Below, piece after piece: positions 53,022 to 62,134 of a stretch of 64,000 nucleotides of DNA. The notes under the pieces are model-generated. The model had not been told where the DNA came from and did no database searches. It saw only the letters and a program-made list of their open reading frames with translations. The stretch covers positions 558,001-622,000 of the forward strand of contig OY969923.1 in NCBI GenBank assembly GCA_963704615.1. Direction: 5' to 3'. Source of the stretch: Bog-756 sp963704615. Its GTDB lineage: Bacteria; Actinomycetota; Acidimicrobiia; Acidimicrobiales; RAAP-2. The translations under genes and the position numbers were made by a program. Positions within the stretch are counted from its first letter, which is position 1. Each line of letters opens with the position of its first letter.

Positions 53022-55547
53022 TTATTCCACGGCGATGGCGGCCAGGACGTCGAGCTTGGAAGCCCGCCGCGCCGGCCAGGTGGCGGCCCCCAAGCCCAAC
53101 AGCGCCGACAGCACCAGGAACACGATGAGGCTGGCCACGGGGACGACGATGTCGGTGATGCCCTGCTGTTTCAAGGAGGCGGCGAAGGCGATGCCGAGGG
53201 CCGTTCCGACGACGACCCCGATTATCGCTCCGAAAAGGGACAGGATCACCGATTCCGAGCGGATCATGGCCCGAACCTGTCGGCGTTTCATCCCCACGGC
53301 CCGGAGGAGCCCGATCTCATGGGTGCGCTCGAACACCGACAGCATCAGCGTGTTGACGATACCGATCAGGGCGATGACCACCGCCAAGGCCAGCAGGGCG
53401 TAGACCAGACCGAGCAGTTGGTTGACCTGTTGCTGCTGGGACTTCTCGAACTGGGCCCGGGTCTGGATCTGGAGATTCGGGTAGGCGGCCAGCCCGGCGG
53501 CCAACGATTTGCCGACGGCTCCGGTGGTGCCGGTGCGGAGGAGAACTGCGACGGGAAGAGGATTGGTGAAGTTGGCGAGAAAGAAGTCGTCGCTGACGAC
53601 GAAGCTCCCGAGCAGTGAGTTGGGTTGGTAGATCCCCCCGATGCGGACGGTCGAGCTCCCGGTCTGGGCGAATGTGATCGGAACCTTCGAGCCCACCGAC
53701 AGGTGATCGGAGTTGGCCGTGGTGGTGTCGATGAGGAGATCGCCGGCGGCCAGCGACGGGGCCCCTGTTCCGGATCTCATCTTCAAGATGATCGTGTCGG
53801 CGAGGTGGTTGGCCGAAATAGCGGTCAGGCCCGAAACGGAGTGCCGAAACTCGAACTGCCCGCTGTACACCGTCGAGACCGCGGTGACACCCGGCACTCG
53901 GGCGGCGGTGCCCGCCACCGAACTGCTGATCCCGGTGGCACCACTGCCGGAATTGGAGATGATGTAGTCGGCGCTGATGGCATTGTCGACGCTGCTGGTG
54001 GCCGACTTGGACAGCGACGCGCCGAAGACGGCGATGGTCGCCACCAGGGCGAGCCCGACCATGAGGGCGGACGAGGTCTGGGCCGTGCGGCGGGGGCTGC
54101 GCATCGAATTCTCGCGCCCCAACTTGCCGGAGATGCCGAGCAGGCGGGCCAGTGGTCGGCCGAGAACACTGGCTATGGGCCGGGCCACGATGGGGGCGAG
54201 CATGCCGATACCGACGAACACGGCGACCGCACCCACCCCGACCAGCTGGATCGCCGGCTTGGTGAGCCCCACCACCAGGGCGGCGATGCCGACGAGGGCA
54301 ATGACGGTGCCAAGGACGATCCGTCGCCGGGACGACTCGTCGTCCCTGCTCTGGTGTTCGGATAGGGCCGCCACCGGCGGGATACGCACCGCCCGCCGGG
54401 CCGGGCTGACTGCCGAGACGACCGTCACCCCGATCCCCACCACCAGGGCGGCGATGACCGTGTGGGCTTCGAACACCAACGGACCGGTGGGCAAGGTGAT
54501 CCCGAACGCCTTGAGCAGCGCCTCGAGCCCCACGGCCCCGAGGACGCCCAACCCGAGCCCGATCAGAGACGCCACTGTGCCCAACAGCGCGGCCTCGGTG
54601 AGGACGGAACGGAAGACCTGACGTCGACTGGCACCCACGATACGGAGGAGAGCGAGCTCCTTGGTCCGTTGGCCGACCAGGATCGAGAAGGTGTTGAAGA
54701 TGGTGAAGGCACCGACGAAGAGGGAGATGAAGGCGAAGACCAACAGGGCCGTCGAGAAGAAGGACAGGGCCTGGTCGATCGAGCTTGTCTGCTCATTGGC
54801 CACGGTCTGGCCGGTGACCACCTCGATGCCCTTGGGAAGGACAGCGGCGATCGATGTCTCGACTGTCGCCTTGTCGGCTCCCGGGTTGGTCAGAACATCG
54901 ATGGCGTTGTAGCGCCCGGTCAGGCCGAAGAGCCGTTGAGCTGTCGGCAGGTCGAAGGCGGCAAGGGTGGCACCGGCGAGGTTGTCGGCCGATCCGAACT
55001 TGACCAGCCCGGAGATGGTGAAGGTCTGGGGCGGCCCGACAAAGAGGATGCGCACACGGTCCCCCACCGCGAAGTGGTACTTCTGTGCCGTCCCTTCGTC
55101 CATGACCACCTGGTCGGGGGTCGTCGGGGCAACCCCACTGACCAGACGGAGGGCCGACAACCGCTGATCGGGGTCGAAGGAGAAGCCCAAGGTGGGCGCA
55201 CCGCCCGTGGTCACCGCCTTCCCGTCCGGCGCCACGAACTGGGCGGAGCCGGTCACTGTCCCTTCGGCATAGGCGATGCCCGGAAGGTGACGGACCGTGG
55301 GCAGGATCGACTGCGGTACGGGCTTGCGGGATGCAGTGGCGCTTCCGTTGTCGAAGGCCGCCGTGCCCCTGATCTCGAAGTCGACGTTCTGATAGACGTG
55401 GCCGAACAGGGTGGTGAACGTGTTGTGAAGGGTGTCGGTGAGCACCAGTGTCCCGGAGATGAAGGTGACACCGAGCACGATGGCCAGCCCGGTGAGCGCC
55501 AGGCGCAGCTTGTGGGCGAGCAGCCCCTTGACCGTGACCTTCCACAT
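53022..55547 (-). CDS. ABC transporter permease (MacB/FtsX type)
   Basis: 841-aa permease. N-terminal span LRLALTGLAIVLGVTFISGTL, a large extracytoplasmic MacB-PCD domain, then FtsX-like core spans, the second copy of the PCD domain and FtsX repeated at the C-terminus (LSVFERTHEIGLLRAVGMKRRQ). That is the duplicated eight-to-ten-span layout found in actinobacterial lipoprotein/peptide exporters. The first FtsX half carries FSILVGQRTKELALLRIVGAS. Start 1 bp from the ATPase gene's stop; forms a mechanotransmission exporter with it, substrate unknown. Confidence 0.92.
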   Translation of the reverse strand: MWKVTVKGLLAHKLRLALTGLAIVLGVTFISGTLVLTDTLHNTFTTLFGHVYQNVDFEIRGTAAFDNGSATASRKPVPQSILPTVRHLPGIAYAEGTVTGSAQFVAPDGKAVTTGGAPTLGFSFDPDQRLSALRLVSGVAPTTPDQVVMDEGTAQKYHFAVGDRVRILFVGPPQTFTISGLVKFGSADNLAGATLAAFDLPTAQRLFGLTGRYNAIDVLTNPGADKATVETSIAAVLPKGIEVVTGQTVANEQTSSIDQALSFFSTALLVFAFISLFVGAFTIFNTFSILVGQRTKELALLRIVGASRRQVFRSVLTEAALLGTVASLIGLGLGVLGAVGLEALLKAFGITLPTGPLVFEAHTVIAALVVGIGVTVVSAVSPARRAVRIPPVAALSEHQSRDDESSRRRIVLGTVIALVGIAALVVGLTKPAIQLVGVGAVAVFVGIGMLAPIVARPIASVLGRPLARLLGISGKLGRENSMRSPRRTAQTSSALMVGLALVATIAVFGASLSKSATSSVDNAISADYIISNSGSGATGISSSVAGTAARVPGVTAVSTVYSGQFEFRHSVSGLTAISANHLADTIILKMRSGTGAPSLAAGDLLIDTTTANSDHLSVGSKVPITFAQTGSSTVRIGGIYQPNSLLGSFVVSDDFFLANFTNPLPVAVLLRTGTTGAVGKSLAAGLAAYPNLQIQTRAQFEKSQQQQVNQLLGLVYALLALAVVIALIGIVNTLMLSVFERTHEIGLLRAVGMKRRQVRAMIRSESVILSLFGAIIGVVVGTALGIAFAASLKQQGITDIVVPVASLIVFLVLSALLGLGAATWPARRASKLDVLAAIAVE

Positions 55548-55548
55548 G

Positions 55549-56310
55549 TCAGCTGTCGAGCTTCTTCATGCGCTCGAGGATGGAGTCAGCGGTCGGTGAG
55601 ACCAGCTCATCAACCACCTTCCCGTCGGCCAGAAAGACAACCCGGTCGGCGTAGGCGGCGCCCCGCGGGTCGTGGGTGACCATCACGATGGACTGGCCGA
55701 ACTCGGTGACCGAGCGGCGGAGGAAGGCCAACATCTCACCCGAGGAGTTCGAGTCGAGATTGCCGGTGGGCTCATCGGCGAAGATCAGCTCGGGCCGGCC
55801 GATGAGGGCCCGGGCGCAGGCGGCCCGCTGCTGCTGTCCGCCCGACATCTCCGATGGCCGGTGGGACAGCCGGTCGCGGATGCCCAGCTGGTCGACCAGA
55901 TAATCGAACCATGCCCGGTCGACCTTCTGACCGGCCAGGTCGGCGGGCAACGTGATGTTCTCGCTGGCCGTCAAGGTCGGCACCAGGTTGAACGATTGGA
56001 AGACGAACCCGATCCGATCCCGCCTCATCTGGGTCAGGCCGGCGTCGTCGAGCAAACCGATCTCCTGGTCGCCGACGAAGGTGTGCCCGGAGGTCGCCGA
56101 GTCCAGTCCGGCCATGCAATGCATCAGGGTCGACTTGCCCGAGCCGGATGGGCCCATGACCGCGGTGAACTGACCGTGGCCGAACTCGATGGTGACGCCG
56201 TCGAGAGCGCGGACAACGGCGTCTCCCTTGCCGTAGGTCTTGACGAGATCGACGGCCCGGGCGGCCGGCGCAATTGATGCCCGGGTTGAGGTCTGGTCGG
56301 TGAGTGTCAT
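55549..56310 (-). CDS. ABC transporter ATP-binding protein (LolD/MacB type)
   Basis: 253-aa ATPase. Walker A GPSGSGKST, Q-loop VFQSFNLVPT, signature MSGGQQQR, Walker B LIFADEPTGNLD and H-loop VMVTHD. All match the MacB/LolD class that partners FtsX-type permeases. ATG at 56310 with a usable upstream site. The 190-bp upstream gap to DUF1707 contains no gene I can see. Confidence 0.95.
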   Translation of the reverse strand: MTLTDQTSTRASIAPAARAVDLVKTYGKGDAVVRALDGVTIEFGHGQFTAVMGPSGSGKSTLMHCMAGLDSATSGHTFVGDQEIGLLDDAGLTQMRRDRIGFVFQSFNLVPTLTASENITLPADLAGQKVDRAWFDYLVDQLGIRDRLSHRPSEMSGGQQQRAACARALIGRPELIFADEPTGNLDSNSSGEMLAFLRRSVTEFGQSIVMVTHDPRGAAYADRVVFLADGKVVDELVSPTADSILERMKKLDS

Positions 56311-56500
56311 GGCGATACGTCCTTCGTGATGCCGATCGTGTACGAGGGTCCGGCAGAGATGGCGGAGCCAACGACGTGGTGGATGTGCCCTCGCCGGGCT
56401 GCTGTCTCGAACCCGGGAGAAGCGATGGGAGCGATCCCCGCGCCACTGGCACGTGGCAGGGCCACTGACTGGTCAGCGCCGGATGCGGCGTGACCAGATG

Positions 56501-56944
56501 CTATCGGTCGAGCTCGAACCGAGTGGAATGGTCGTGGTGCCGACCGGCCCGGCGCCAGAGGAGCAGCCCCACCACCACGATGAGCAACCACGGGACGTGC
56601 AGAGGGACGATCGGAAGGGTCGCACCCGCGGCTACCACGACCAACAGGACGATGACCATGAAGGGAATGAGCCGGCGATGTCGCGGTGGCCGAGGCGGCG
56701 GTTCTGTCGGCAGGCGGGGAAGATCGTCGAAAAGACCGGTGAGGTCTCCGCGCGTGGTTGCCCCCATGGCCCGGTCGAGGCGCGCCTTGAACTCGACCTG
56801 ATCGAGCCGGCCCTCGCCAAAATGGCGTGCCAGCTTGTCAGCCACTTCGTTCCGTTCGGCGTCGGACGCCCGGAGGTGGGTGTCGGTGTAGGTGGTGGCC
56901 CGGCGTCCGCCGGTCGGGTAGGCGGGATCCCATCGATAACGCAC
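56501..56944 (-). CDS. DUF1707 domain membrane protein
   Basis: 147-aa protein: DUF1707 segment LRASDAERNEVADKLARHF then EGRLDQVEFKARLDRAMGA, followed by a proline-rich linker, one or two membrane spans (LIPFMVIVLLVVVAAGATL and VPWLLIVVVGLLLW) and a basic C-terminus. The GTG at 56944 is favoured because AGGAG lies 7 bp before it; upstream ATG/TTG codons at 56959-56962 lack a good site. DUF1707 proteins often accompany PspC or two-component genes, as here, and are thought to be envelope-stress or regulatory. Function unknown. Confidence 0.82.
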   Translation of the reverse strand: MRYRWDPAYPTGGRRATTYTDTHLRASDAERNEVADKLARHFGEGRLDQVEFKARLDRAMGATTRGDLTGLFDDLPRLPTEPPPRPPRHRRLIPFMVIVLLVVVAAGATLPIVPLHVPWLLIVVVGLLLWRRAGRHHDHSTRFELDR

Positions 56945-56994
56945 GGTCGTTCTCCTCATCAATCGGTCAGCGGGTCGAAGTCAGCGGGTCGAAG

Positions 56995-57318
56995 TCAGCG
57001 GGCTCGTTCGCGGGCCAGGAGGTCCTCGGCCACCGACGGACCCCCCTCTTCCTCGGGGATGAGGAGCCAGCCGGCCAGGTAGAGCGGGACGGCCAGACCG
57101 CCGAAGAGGCCGAGGGCCACGAATCCGATCCGGACCAGGGTGGGATCGATGTCGAAGTAGTCGGCCAGCCCGGCGGCCACCCCCGCCACCATCCGACCGT
57201 CTCGGCACCGGTGGAGGCGGTCTTCGGGAAAGGCCGACGGGGTGGGCCGGGGATCCGCAGGGCCGGACCCGCTGTTCGGGCTGTCGGAGGACGTCGGGGA
57301 GGTGCTGTGGGTTTCCAT
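56995..57318 (-). CDS. pspC: PspC domain protein
   Basis: 107-aa PspC: LHRCRDGRMVAGVAAGLADYF then DIDPTLVRIGFVALGLFGGLA and VPLYLAGWLLIP, one membrane hairpin. The C-terminus is acidic. A 14-bp tandem repeat (tcagcgggtcgaag at 56967 and 56981) runs up to its stop codon and continues into it. Divergent from the PspC-domain kinase; the 129-bp gap has a strong inverted repeat. Likely senses or stabilises the membrane with the kinase. Confidence 0.88.
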   Translation of the reverse strand: METHSTSPTSSDSPNSGSGPADPRPTPSAFPEDRLHRCRDGRMVAGVAAGLADYFDIDPTLVRIGFVALGLFGGLAVPLYLAGWLLIPEEEGGPSVAEDLLARERAR

Positions 57319-57359
57319 GCTCTCAGCCTGACGGACGCCGCGGTGGTGGGGTATCCGGC

Positions 57360-57406
57360 ATCACCCTGGTCAGACCCTGACTCGGCCGACAACGGTGCAG
57401 GGTGAT
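57360..57406. promoter_or_regulatory. Inverted repeats between pspC and the sensor kinase gene
   Basis: ATCACCCTG (57360-57368) and CAGGGTGAT (57398-57406) are perfect 9-bp arms; inside them lies GTCAG-acc-CTGAC (57369-57381). Located exactly between two divergent stress genes, the site is a likely operator for the LuxR-type regulator encoded downstream. Confidence 0.5.
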
Positions 57407-57447
57407 CCCTAATGGCCGGCCCCCCATTGCCTGCGCGATCATCGGGT

Positions 57448-58845
57448 ATGCCTGAATTCACCGATTCCGGCACCACGTCCGGCCCCGGCGTACCCTCGCA
57501 ACCACCTCCCGGACGGCGGGACGGGGCAAAGCGTGAGGCCCCCGATCAGCGCCCGTATCCGCCATGGGGTCTATCAGAATGGGGACATTGGCACGGTCGA
57601 CGCGGACGTCGCCTCCATCACCGCCTGCGGGGACCGTTGCGGAGGAGCCCGGACGTCCGGGTGCTGGCCGGCGTGTGCGGCGGTCTCTCCCAGTCCACCG
57701 GTATCGATGTCACCATCATCCGGATCGCCTTCGTCCTGCTCACACTCGGGAGCGGCGTCGGCATCCTGGTCTACGCACTGGCGTGGTTGCTCCTCCCCCT
57801 CGACGGGGAGACCACAAACATCCTGTCGAGGGCCGTCAACGACCGGAGAGGCATACGCCTGGTCATCGCCATCATTCCGGCTCTCATCGTGGTGGAAGTG
57901 GTCGCCGCCGGGTTGCACATCGCCTACATCGGCACCTTCGGCTGGCCCGTCTTCGTGGCCGGCGGGGTGATCATCCTCATCCGGCGCAACGCCAGTGAGA
58001 AGGAGAGAGTGTGGATCAATGACGACCTGATGCCCATGCTGCACACCGACGGCGAGCACCATCGGCGCTCGGCCCTGCTGGCCCGCATCACGGTCGGCAT
58101 CGCCCTCGGACTGGGAGGGGTCCTCGTCCTGGTCCTCGGGCACACGACGAGTGCCGCGCTGCGGCCCCTCGGCGGTGCCCTTTTGGTCATCGCCGCCCTG
58201 GTGGTCGTCTTCGGTCCCTGGTGGCTGAGCCTGGTGCGCGACCTGATGGCGGAACGCCAGGCCCGAGCCCGGGCCGAGGAGCGAGCACAGATGGCCGCCC
58301 ACGTGCACGACTCGGTCCTGCAGACGCTGGCTCTGATCCAGCGATCGTCTGACGATCCTCAGGCTGTGGTGCGCCTGGCCCGCACCCAGGAGCGTGAGCT
58401 CCGCTCGTGGCTGTTCGAGGGCAGGCTGCCCGGGGCCATCAGCGCCAGTGCGGCCACCCTGACCGAGGGCATCGGTCTCCTCCAGCGCCAGGTGGAGGCC
58501 GATCACGGCAGCACCGTCCAGGCGGTTGTGGTTGGCGACTGTACGCTCGACGATCGCTTGCGGGCGCTGCTCGACGCGTCGCGGGAGGCCACCGTCAACG
58601 CTGCCAAGTGGTCAGGGGCGGCGGAAGTCTCGGTGTATGCCGAGGTCGAACCGGGGGCGGTGATGGTCTACATACGAGACCGGGGCCGCGGATTCGACCC
58701 GGAGGCGGTTTCTGCCGACCGTCAGGGCATCGCCAACTCCATTCGGGCCCGCATGGCCCGATTCGGAGGAACGGTCCTCATCCGCTCATCGGCGGGCAAC
58801 GGTGCCGAGGTGGAGCTGTCGATGCCCCGGGAGGTCGCGGCATGA
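57448..58845 (+). CDS. Sensor histidine kinase with N-terminal PspC domain
   Basis: 465-aa kinase. After a 60-residue Pro/Arg-rich start, a PspC domain (DVRVLAGVCGGLSQSTGIDV and VYALAWLLLPLD) and four or five membrane spans precede a HisKA_3 dimerisation helix with MAAHVHDSVLQTL (His287 the likely phosphoacceptor), and an ATPase domain with REATVNAAKWSGA (N-box), DRGRGFD and an SSAGNGAEVELSMP end. It is the actinobacterial PspC-HK type. The ATG at 57448 suits better than the upstream start. The 3' end overlaps the regulator (ATGA). Confidence 0.92.
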   Translation: MPEFTDSGTTSGPGVPSQPPPGRRDGAKREAPDQRPYPPWGLSEWGHWHGRRGRRLHHRLRGPLRRSPDVRVLAGVCGGLSQSTGIDVTIIRIAFVLLTLGSGVGILVYALAWLLLPLDGETTNILSRAVNDRRGIRLVIAIIPALIVVEVVAAGLHIAYIGTFGWPVFVAGGVIILIRRNASEKERVWINDDLMPMLHTDGEHHRRSALLARITVGIALGLGGVLVLVLGHTTSAALRPLGGALLVIAALVVVFGPWWLSLVRDLMAERQARARAEERAQMAAHVHDSVLQTLALIQRSSDDPQAVVRLARTQERELRSWLFEGRLPGAISASAATLTEGIGLLQRQVEADHGSTVQAVVVGDCTLDDRLRALLDASREATVNAAKWSGAAEVSVYAEVEPGAVMVYIRDRGRGFDPEAVSADRQGIANSIRARMARFGGTVLIRSSAGNGAEVELSMPREVAA

Positions 58846-59504
58846 CAGAGGAGGGACGCCCACGGGTCTTTCTGGTCGACGACCACGCTGTGGTCAGGGC
58901 GGGCGTGCGGGCTGAGCTGGGTGTCGCCGTCGCCGTTGTGGGTGAAGCGGACGAGGTCGATGCCGCCGTCGAGTTGATCAACGAGCGGGTTCCCGACGTG
59001 GTCCTCCTCGACGTCCACCTCCCCGGTGGAGGGGGCCAGGCGGTCATCGCCGGGGTCGCCCCGCGCCACCCGGAGGTGCGGTTCCTGGCTCTGTCGGTCT
59101 CCGACGCGCCCGAGGACGTGATCGCGGTCATCCGGGCCGGTGCCCGTGGATACATCACCAAGACCGTCTCGGGCGAGGACCTCCTTCACGCGGTGTACCA
59201 GGTGGCGGCCGGCGATGCTGTCTTCTCCCCCCGCCTAGCCGGATTCGTGCTGGACGCCTTTGCCGGCGGCGCGGCCACCGGGGCGGTGGTCACCGGTCTC
59301 GATCCGGAGTTGGACCAACTCTCACCGCGTGAGCGCCAGGTGCTCCGCCTCATCGCCCGCGGCTACACCTACAAGGAGGTGGCCCGCGACCTGACCATCT
59401 CGACCAAGACGGTGGAGTCGCATGTCTCCTCGGTCTTGCGGAAGTTGCAGCTCTCCACCCGGCACGAGCTGACCAGGTGGGCCACCGAGCGACGACTGGT
59501 CTGA
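58842..59504 (+). CDS. LuxR/NarL-family response regulator
   Basis: 220-aa regulator. Receiver domain: acidic Asp13/Asp14 (LVDDHAVVRAG), phosphoacceptor Asp57 (VLLDVHLP), Lys at ITKTVSG; effector helix-turn-helix LSPRERQVLRLIARGYTYKEV through LTISTKTVESHVSSVL. Translationally coupled to the PspC-kinase gene. The operator candidate in the divergent pspC promoter region suggests autoregulation. Confidence 0.95.
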   Translation: MTEEGRPRVFLVDDHAVVRAGVRAELGVAVAVVGEADEVDAAVELINERVPDVVLLDVHLPGGGGQAVIAGVAPRHPEVRFLALSVSDAPEDVIAVIRAGARGYITKTVSGEDLLHAVYQVAAGDAVFSPRLAGFVLDAFAGGAATGAVVTGLDPELDQLSPRERQVLRLIARGYTYKEVARDLTISTKTVESHVSSVLRKLQLSTRHELTRWATERRLV

Positions 59505-59547
59505 TGGGTGAACCCTGGGGGATCTCGTCGGTGACCCACGGGTCGAT

Positions 59548-60828
59548 TCAGACCGAGGTCTCCTCGACCAGTGGTCGTCCCAGGTAGTCGGATTCCGAGG
59601 TCACTCCCGGGAGAACGAAGAAGTACCCACCGCCTGTCGGACTGATGTAGTCGACCAGCGGTTCACCGACCAGTCTCGTCTGGACGGTTTCGAACTGCCG
59701 TTCCAGATCCTGCTGATAGCACGTGAAGATCAAACCCTGGTCGAGGTTGCCGTTCACATCGATGCCACGGTCATAGTTGAAGCCCCGCCGAAGAATTCGA
59801 CTCGGCTCGGTCTGCAGTGTGCGCGGATTGGCCAAGCGGATGTGCGCGGTTGTCGGGATGATCACCCCTTCGGGGTCGTCGGCATAGTCGGGAACGTCGG
59901 TCTGGAGATTTCCGTCGAGCGGTGCTCCGCTGTCTCGCTTTCGGCCGATCATGAGCTCTTGTTCGCTCAAGGACACCCGATCCCAGAATTCGACCAACAT
60001 CCGGATGACCCGGATGACCTGGTAGGTACCGCCGGCGGTCCATGCCGGCTCCGGATGCCCGGGCTGCACCCACACCAGGTCGTTCATGGCCATCGCCGAG
60101 TTGACGTTCGGATTGGCGATGCCGTCATTGAAGCCGAGGAGATTGCGGGGCACGCCCGTTGGCCTCGGTACGCTGACAAAGCCGTCGATGCGCCAGCGGG
60201 GCTGCATGGCTCCCCGGGTGTACTTGGTGATGTCCCGCAGGGCATGGATGACGGTATCGGCCTCGCTGGCGAAGAAGGCCAGACTGATGTCTCCATGGCA
60301 CTGGCTCTGATCAAGGTTGTCGTCGGGGAAGGAACCCATCGGCTTCAGGACCGCAGGCTTGACCGATGCGAATCCGAACCGAGCGTCGAACAGCGTCGAT
60401 CCGACGCCGACGGCCACCGACAGTTGGTGACTGGGGACCACCGGTCCGAGGATTCCGTTGTCGGAGGTGGGCGCGGCAGGCCCGGCAAAGGGTGGCGCCC
60501 CTCCCGTCACCAGTATCCGGATTCGATCGGTGATCGTGTGGAAGAGATCCACCATTCCGGCGCGATCGGGTGCGATGACATCGAACGAGACGAACAACCC
60601 GGCATGCGACGGTGAGGCGGCGACGACCCTCTGGTGGGGACCGTGGAACGGGTGGGCTCCGGCGGCACCGGCGACAGGGCTGCCCAGAGCAGGGGCGACG
60701 GCCGCGCCAACCGCCGTTGCCGCTCCGGCTCTGAGGAAGCCACGACGGCTGAAGGGGGTGGTCAGCCGGTCATCCTGGTCCGGGGGCACCGAACCACGAT
60801 CACCCGTCCGTCCGTCGTGACCGCTCAT
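59548..60828 (-). CDS. efeB: Dyp-type heme peroxidase, EfeB-like (Tat-exported)
   Basis: 426-aa secreted peroxidase. Twin-arginine signal SRRGFLRAG at 27-35, heme-distal GFNDG at 232-236 with catalytic Asp235, and the proximal heme ligand His329 in TAHIRLANPRT. This is the EfeB type that works with EfeO in ferrous iron uptake, possibly by oxidising Fe2+. ATG at 60828 overlaps the efeO stop (ATGA). Separated from the response regulator gene (convergent) by 43 bp. Confidence 0.94.
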   Translation of the reverse strand: MSGHDGRTGDRGSVPPDQDDRLTTPFSRRGFLRAGAATAVGAAVAPALGSPVAGAAGAHPFHGPHQRVVAASPSHAGLFVSFDVIAPDRAGMVDLFHTITDRIRILVTGGAPPFAGPAAPTSDNGILGPVVPSHQLSVAVGVGSTLFDARFGFASVKPAVLKPMGSFPDDNLDQSQCHGDISLAFFASEADTVIHALRDITKYTRGAMQPRWRIDGFVSVPRPTGVPRNLLGFNDGIANPNVNSAMAMNDLVWVQPGHPEPAWTAGGTYQVIRVIRMLVEFWDRVSLSEQELMIGRKRDSGAPLDGNLQTDVPDYADDPEGVIIPTTAHIRLANPRTLQTEPSRILRRGFNYDRGIDVNGNLDQGLIFTCYQQDLERQFETVQTRLVGEPLVDYISPTGGGYFFVLPGVTSESDYLGRPLVEETSV

Positions 60829-62030
60829 GGACTGGACGCCTCCGGTGGGAGCTCGAGCAGATCGGGCACCGGTGACACGGCCTCGAGATAGTTCCCGATT
60901 GCCCCGTCGAGATCCTCCCGCTGGGTCTGGGTCAGGGACTGGACGGGGATCCAGGTTCCATCGGGCATCTGGAAGGTCTCGAGAAGGGTGCTCACCTGGT
61001 GCAGGTCAGCGGTGACGTTGGCCAGGAGGGTCGGCTCACCTTGTTGCAGGAGCGGGGCAATGACTCCCAGGGTCATTTCGGTTCCCTGGACGTTGGCCAT
61101 GGCGGTGGCCAGCCCGGTGTGACTGCCCTGGTCGGTCTCGCCGGTGAGTTCGAACTGCAAGGTGTTCTCCAGGATCTCATGAGTACGGAGCGAAAGATCA
61201 TTGGGCAGGGTGGTCTGCTCGGGGAAGGCGAGCACCAGCTGATGCACGTAGGTGTCCAGCTGATCGGCAACTGAGGCCACGGTTGCCGCCGGCTGGTTCT
61301 CCCACAGTGCGTACTCGAGCCGGAGGAATCCGCTCCAGTTCGGGTCGTTCACTCCCATCGGCAGGCCGTTGGGGCGCCCGTCGATCTCATCGTTGAAGTC
61401 ACCGAAGGTGTCGTACGCCGCACCCAGCCGGGCGTAGTCGAGGTGGGCCACCAGCCAGACCTGCTTGGCCTGGACCAGCTGGCCGGCGTCGGCCAGGGCG
61501 CGCAGATGGTCGGTATCCGTGGCCAGGACAGCAAGTCCGTTGGCCACCTCGGCCCGGTATTTCGTGACCAGAGGTGCCAGTTGGTTGTAGGTGACCCGAA
61601 CGTAGGGGTGGGCATCGTCGACCGCGACGCCCGACACTGTCACCGTTCGCGAATAGACGGCGGCATTTTCCGAGTAGGTGCAGCCCATGCGGTAGTCGCC
61701 CGGTGGAATCACCGCGATCATGGTGCGGGCGGTTCCCGGAGCCATGGCCTCCAGCTCTCCGTAGATGAGCATGTCCCGTGCTCCCATCAGGGCCACATCC
61801 ACCACCGAGCTCCCGGTATTGATCACGGGAATCTCCCGCTGGCCCGAGTGGGGAGGTAGCCAGCCATCGGCGCAGCTGTAGTTGTTCACCGTCGCCACCG
61901 TGGAGCTCTTCGCCTCTGCCGAGGACGCATGGGTCACGGCCCCTGTGACCAGCACAGCGGCAACCACCACCGCCACGGCGACGGCACCGATCCACACCAG
62001 TCGGCCGGATGGGTGCTTGATCAACGCCAT
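60825..62030 (-). CDS. efeO: EfeO-like iron-uptake protein (cupredoxin + imelysin/M75)
   Basis: 401-aa protein with an N-terminal signal anchor (VWIGAVAVAVVVAAVLVTG), a cupredoxin-like domain with NNYSCADGWLPP and an M75/imelysin domain with VAHLDYARLGAAYDTFGDF and GVNDPNWSGFLRLEYALWE. Binds iron at the cell surface and hands it to the EfeU permease. No efeU (FTR1-type permease) is adjacent in the window, so uptake may use another permease or a distant gene. Co-transcribed with efeB. Confidence 0.92.
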   Translation of the reverse strand: MALIKHPSGRLVWIGAVAVAVVVAAVLVTGAVTHASSAEAKSSTVATVNNYSCADGWLPPHSGQREIPVINTGSSVVDVALMGARDMLIYGELEAMAPGTARTMIAVIPPGDYRMGCTYSENAAVYSRTVTVSGVAVDDAHPYVRVTYNQLAPLVTKYRAEVANGLAVLATDTDHLRALADAGQLVQAKQVWLVAHLDYARLGAAYDTFGDFNDEIDGRPNGLPMGVNDPNWSGFLRLEYALWENQPAATVASVADQLDTYVHQLVLAFPEQTTLPNDLSLRTHEILENTLQFELTGETDQGSHTGLATAMANVQGTEMTLGVIAPLLQQGEPTLLANVTADLHQVSTLLETFQMPDGTWIPVQSLTQTQREDLDGAIGNYLEAVSPVPDLLELPPEASSP

Positions 62031-62134
62031 GACCCGCCATCTGCGGGGAACGACTGATTGGCCGATGTGAACATGTGCACCTGACAGTCACGACGGTCGT
62101 TCAGGCAGATCGTCGGGCGATTAGTTGCCCGTGG

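Noticed and set aside
56967..57002. 14-bp tandem repeat at the pspC stop as a regulatory element
   Set aside because: Only two and a half copies at a gene end; most likely replication slippage.
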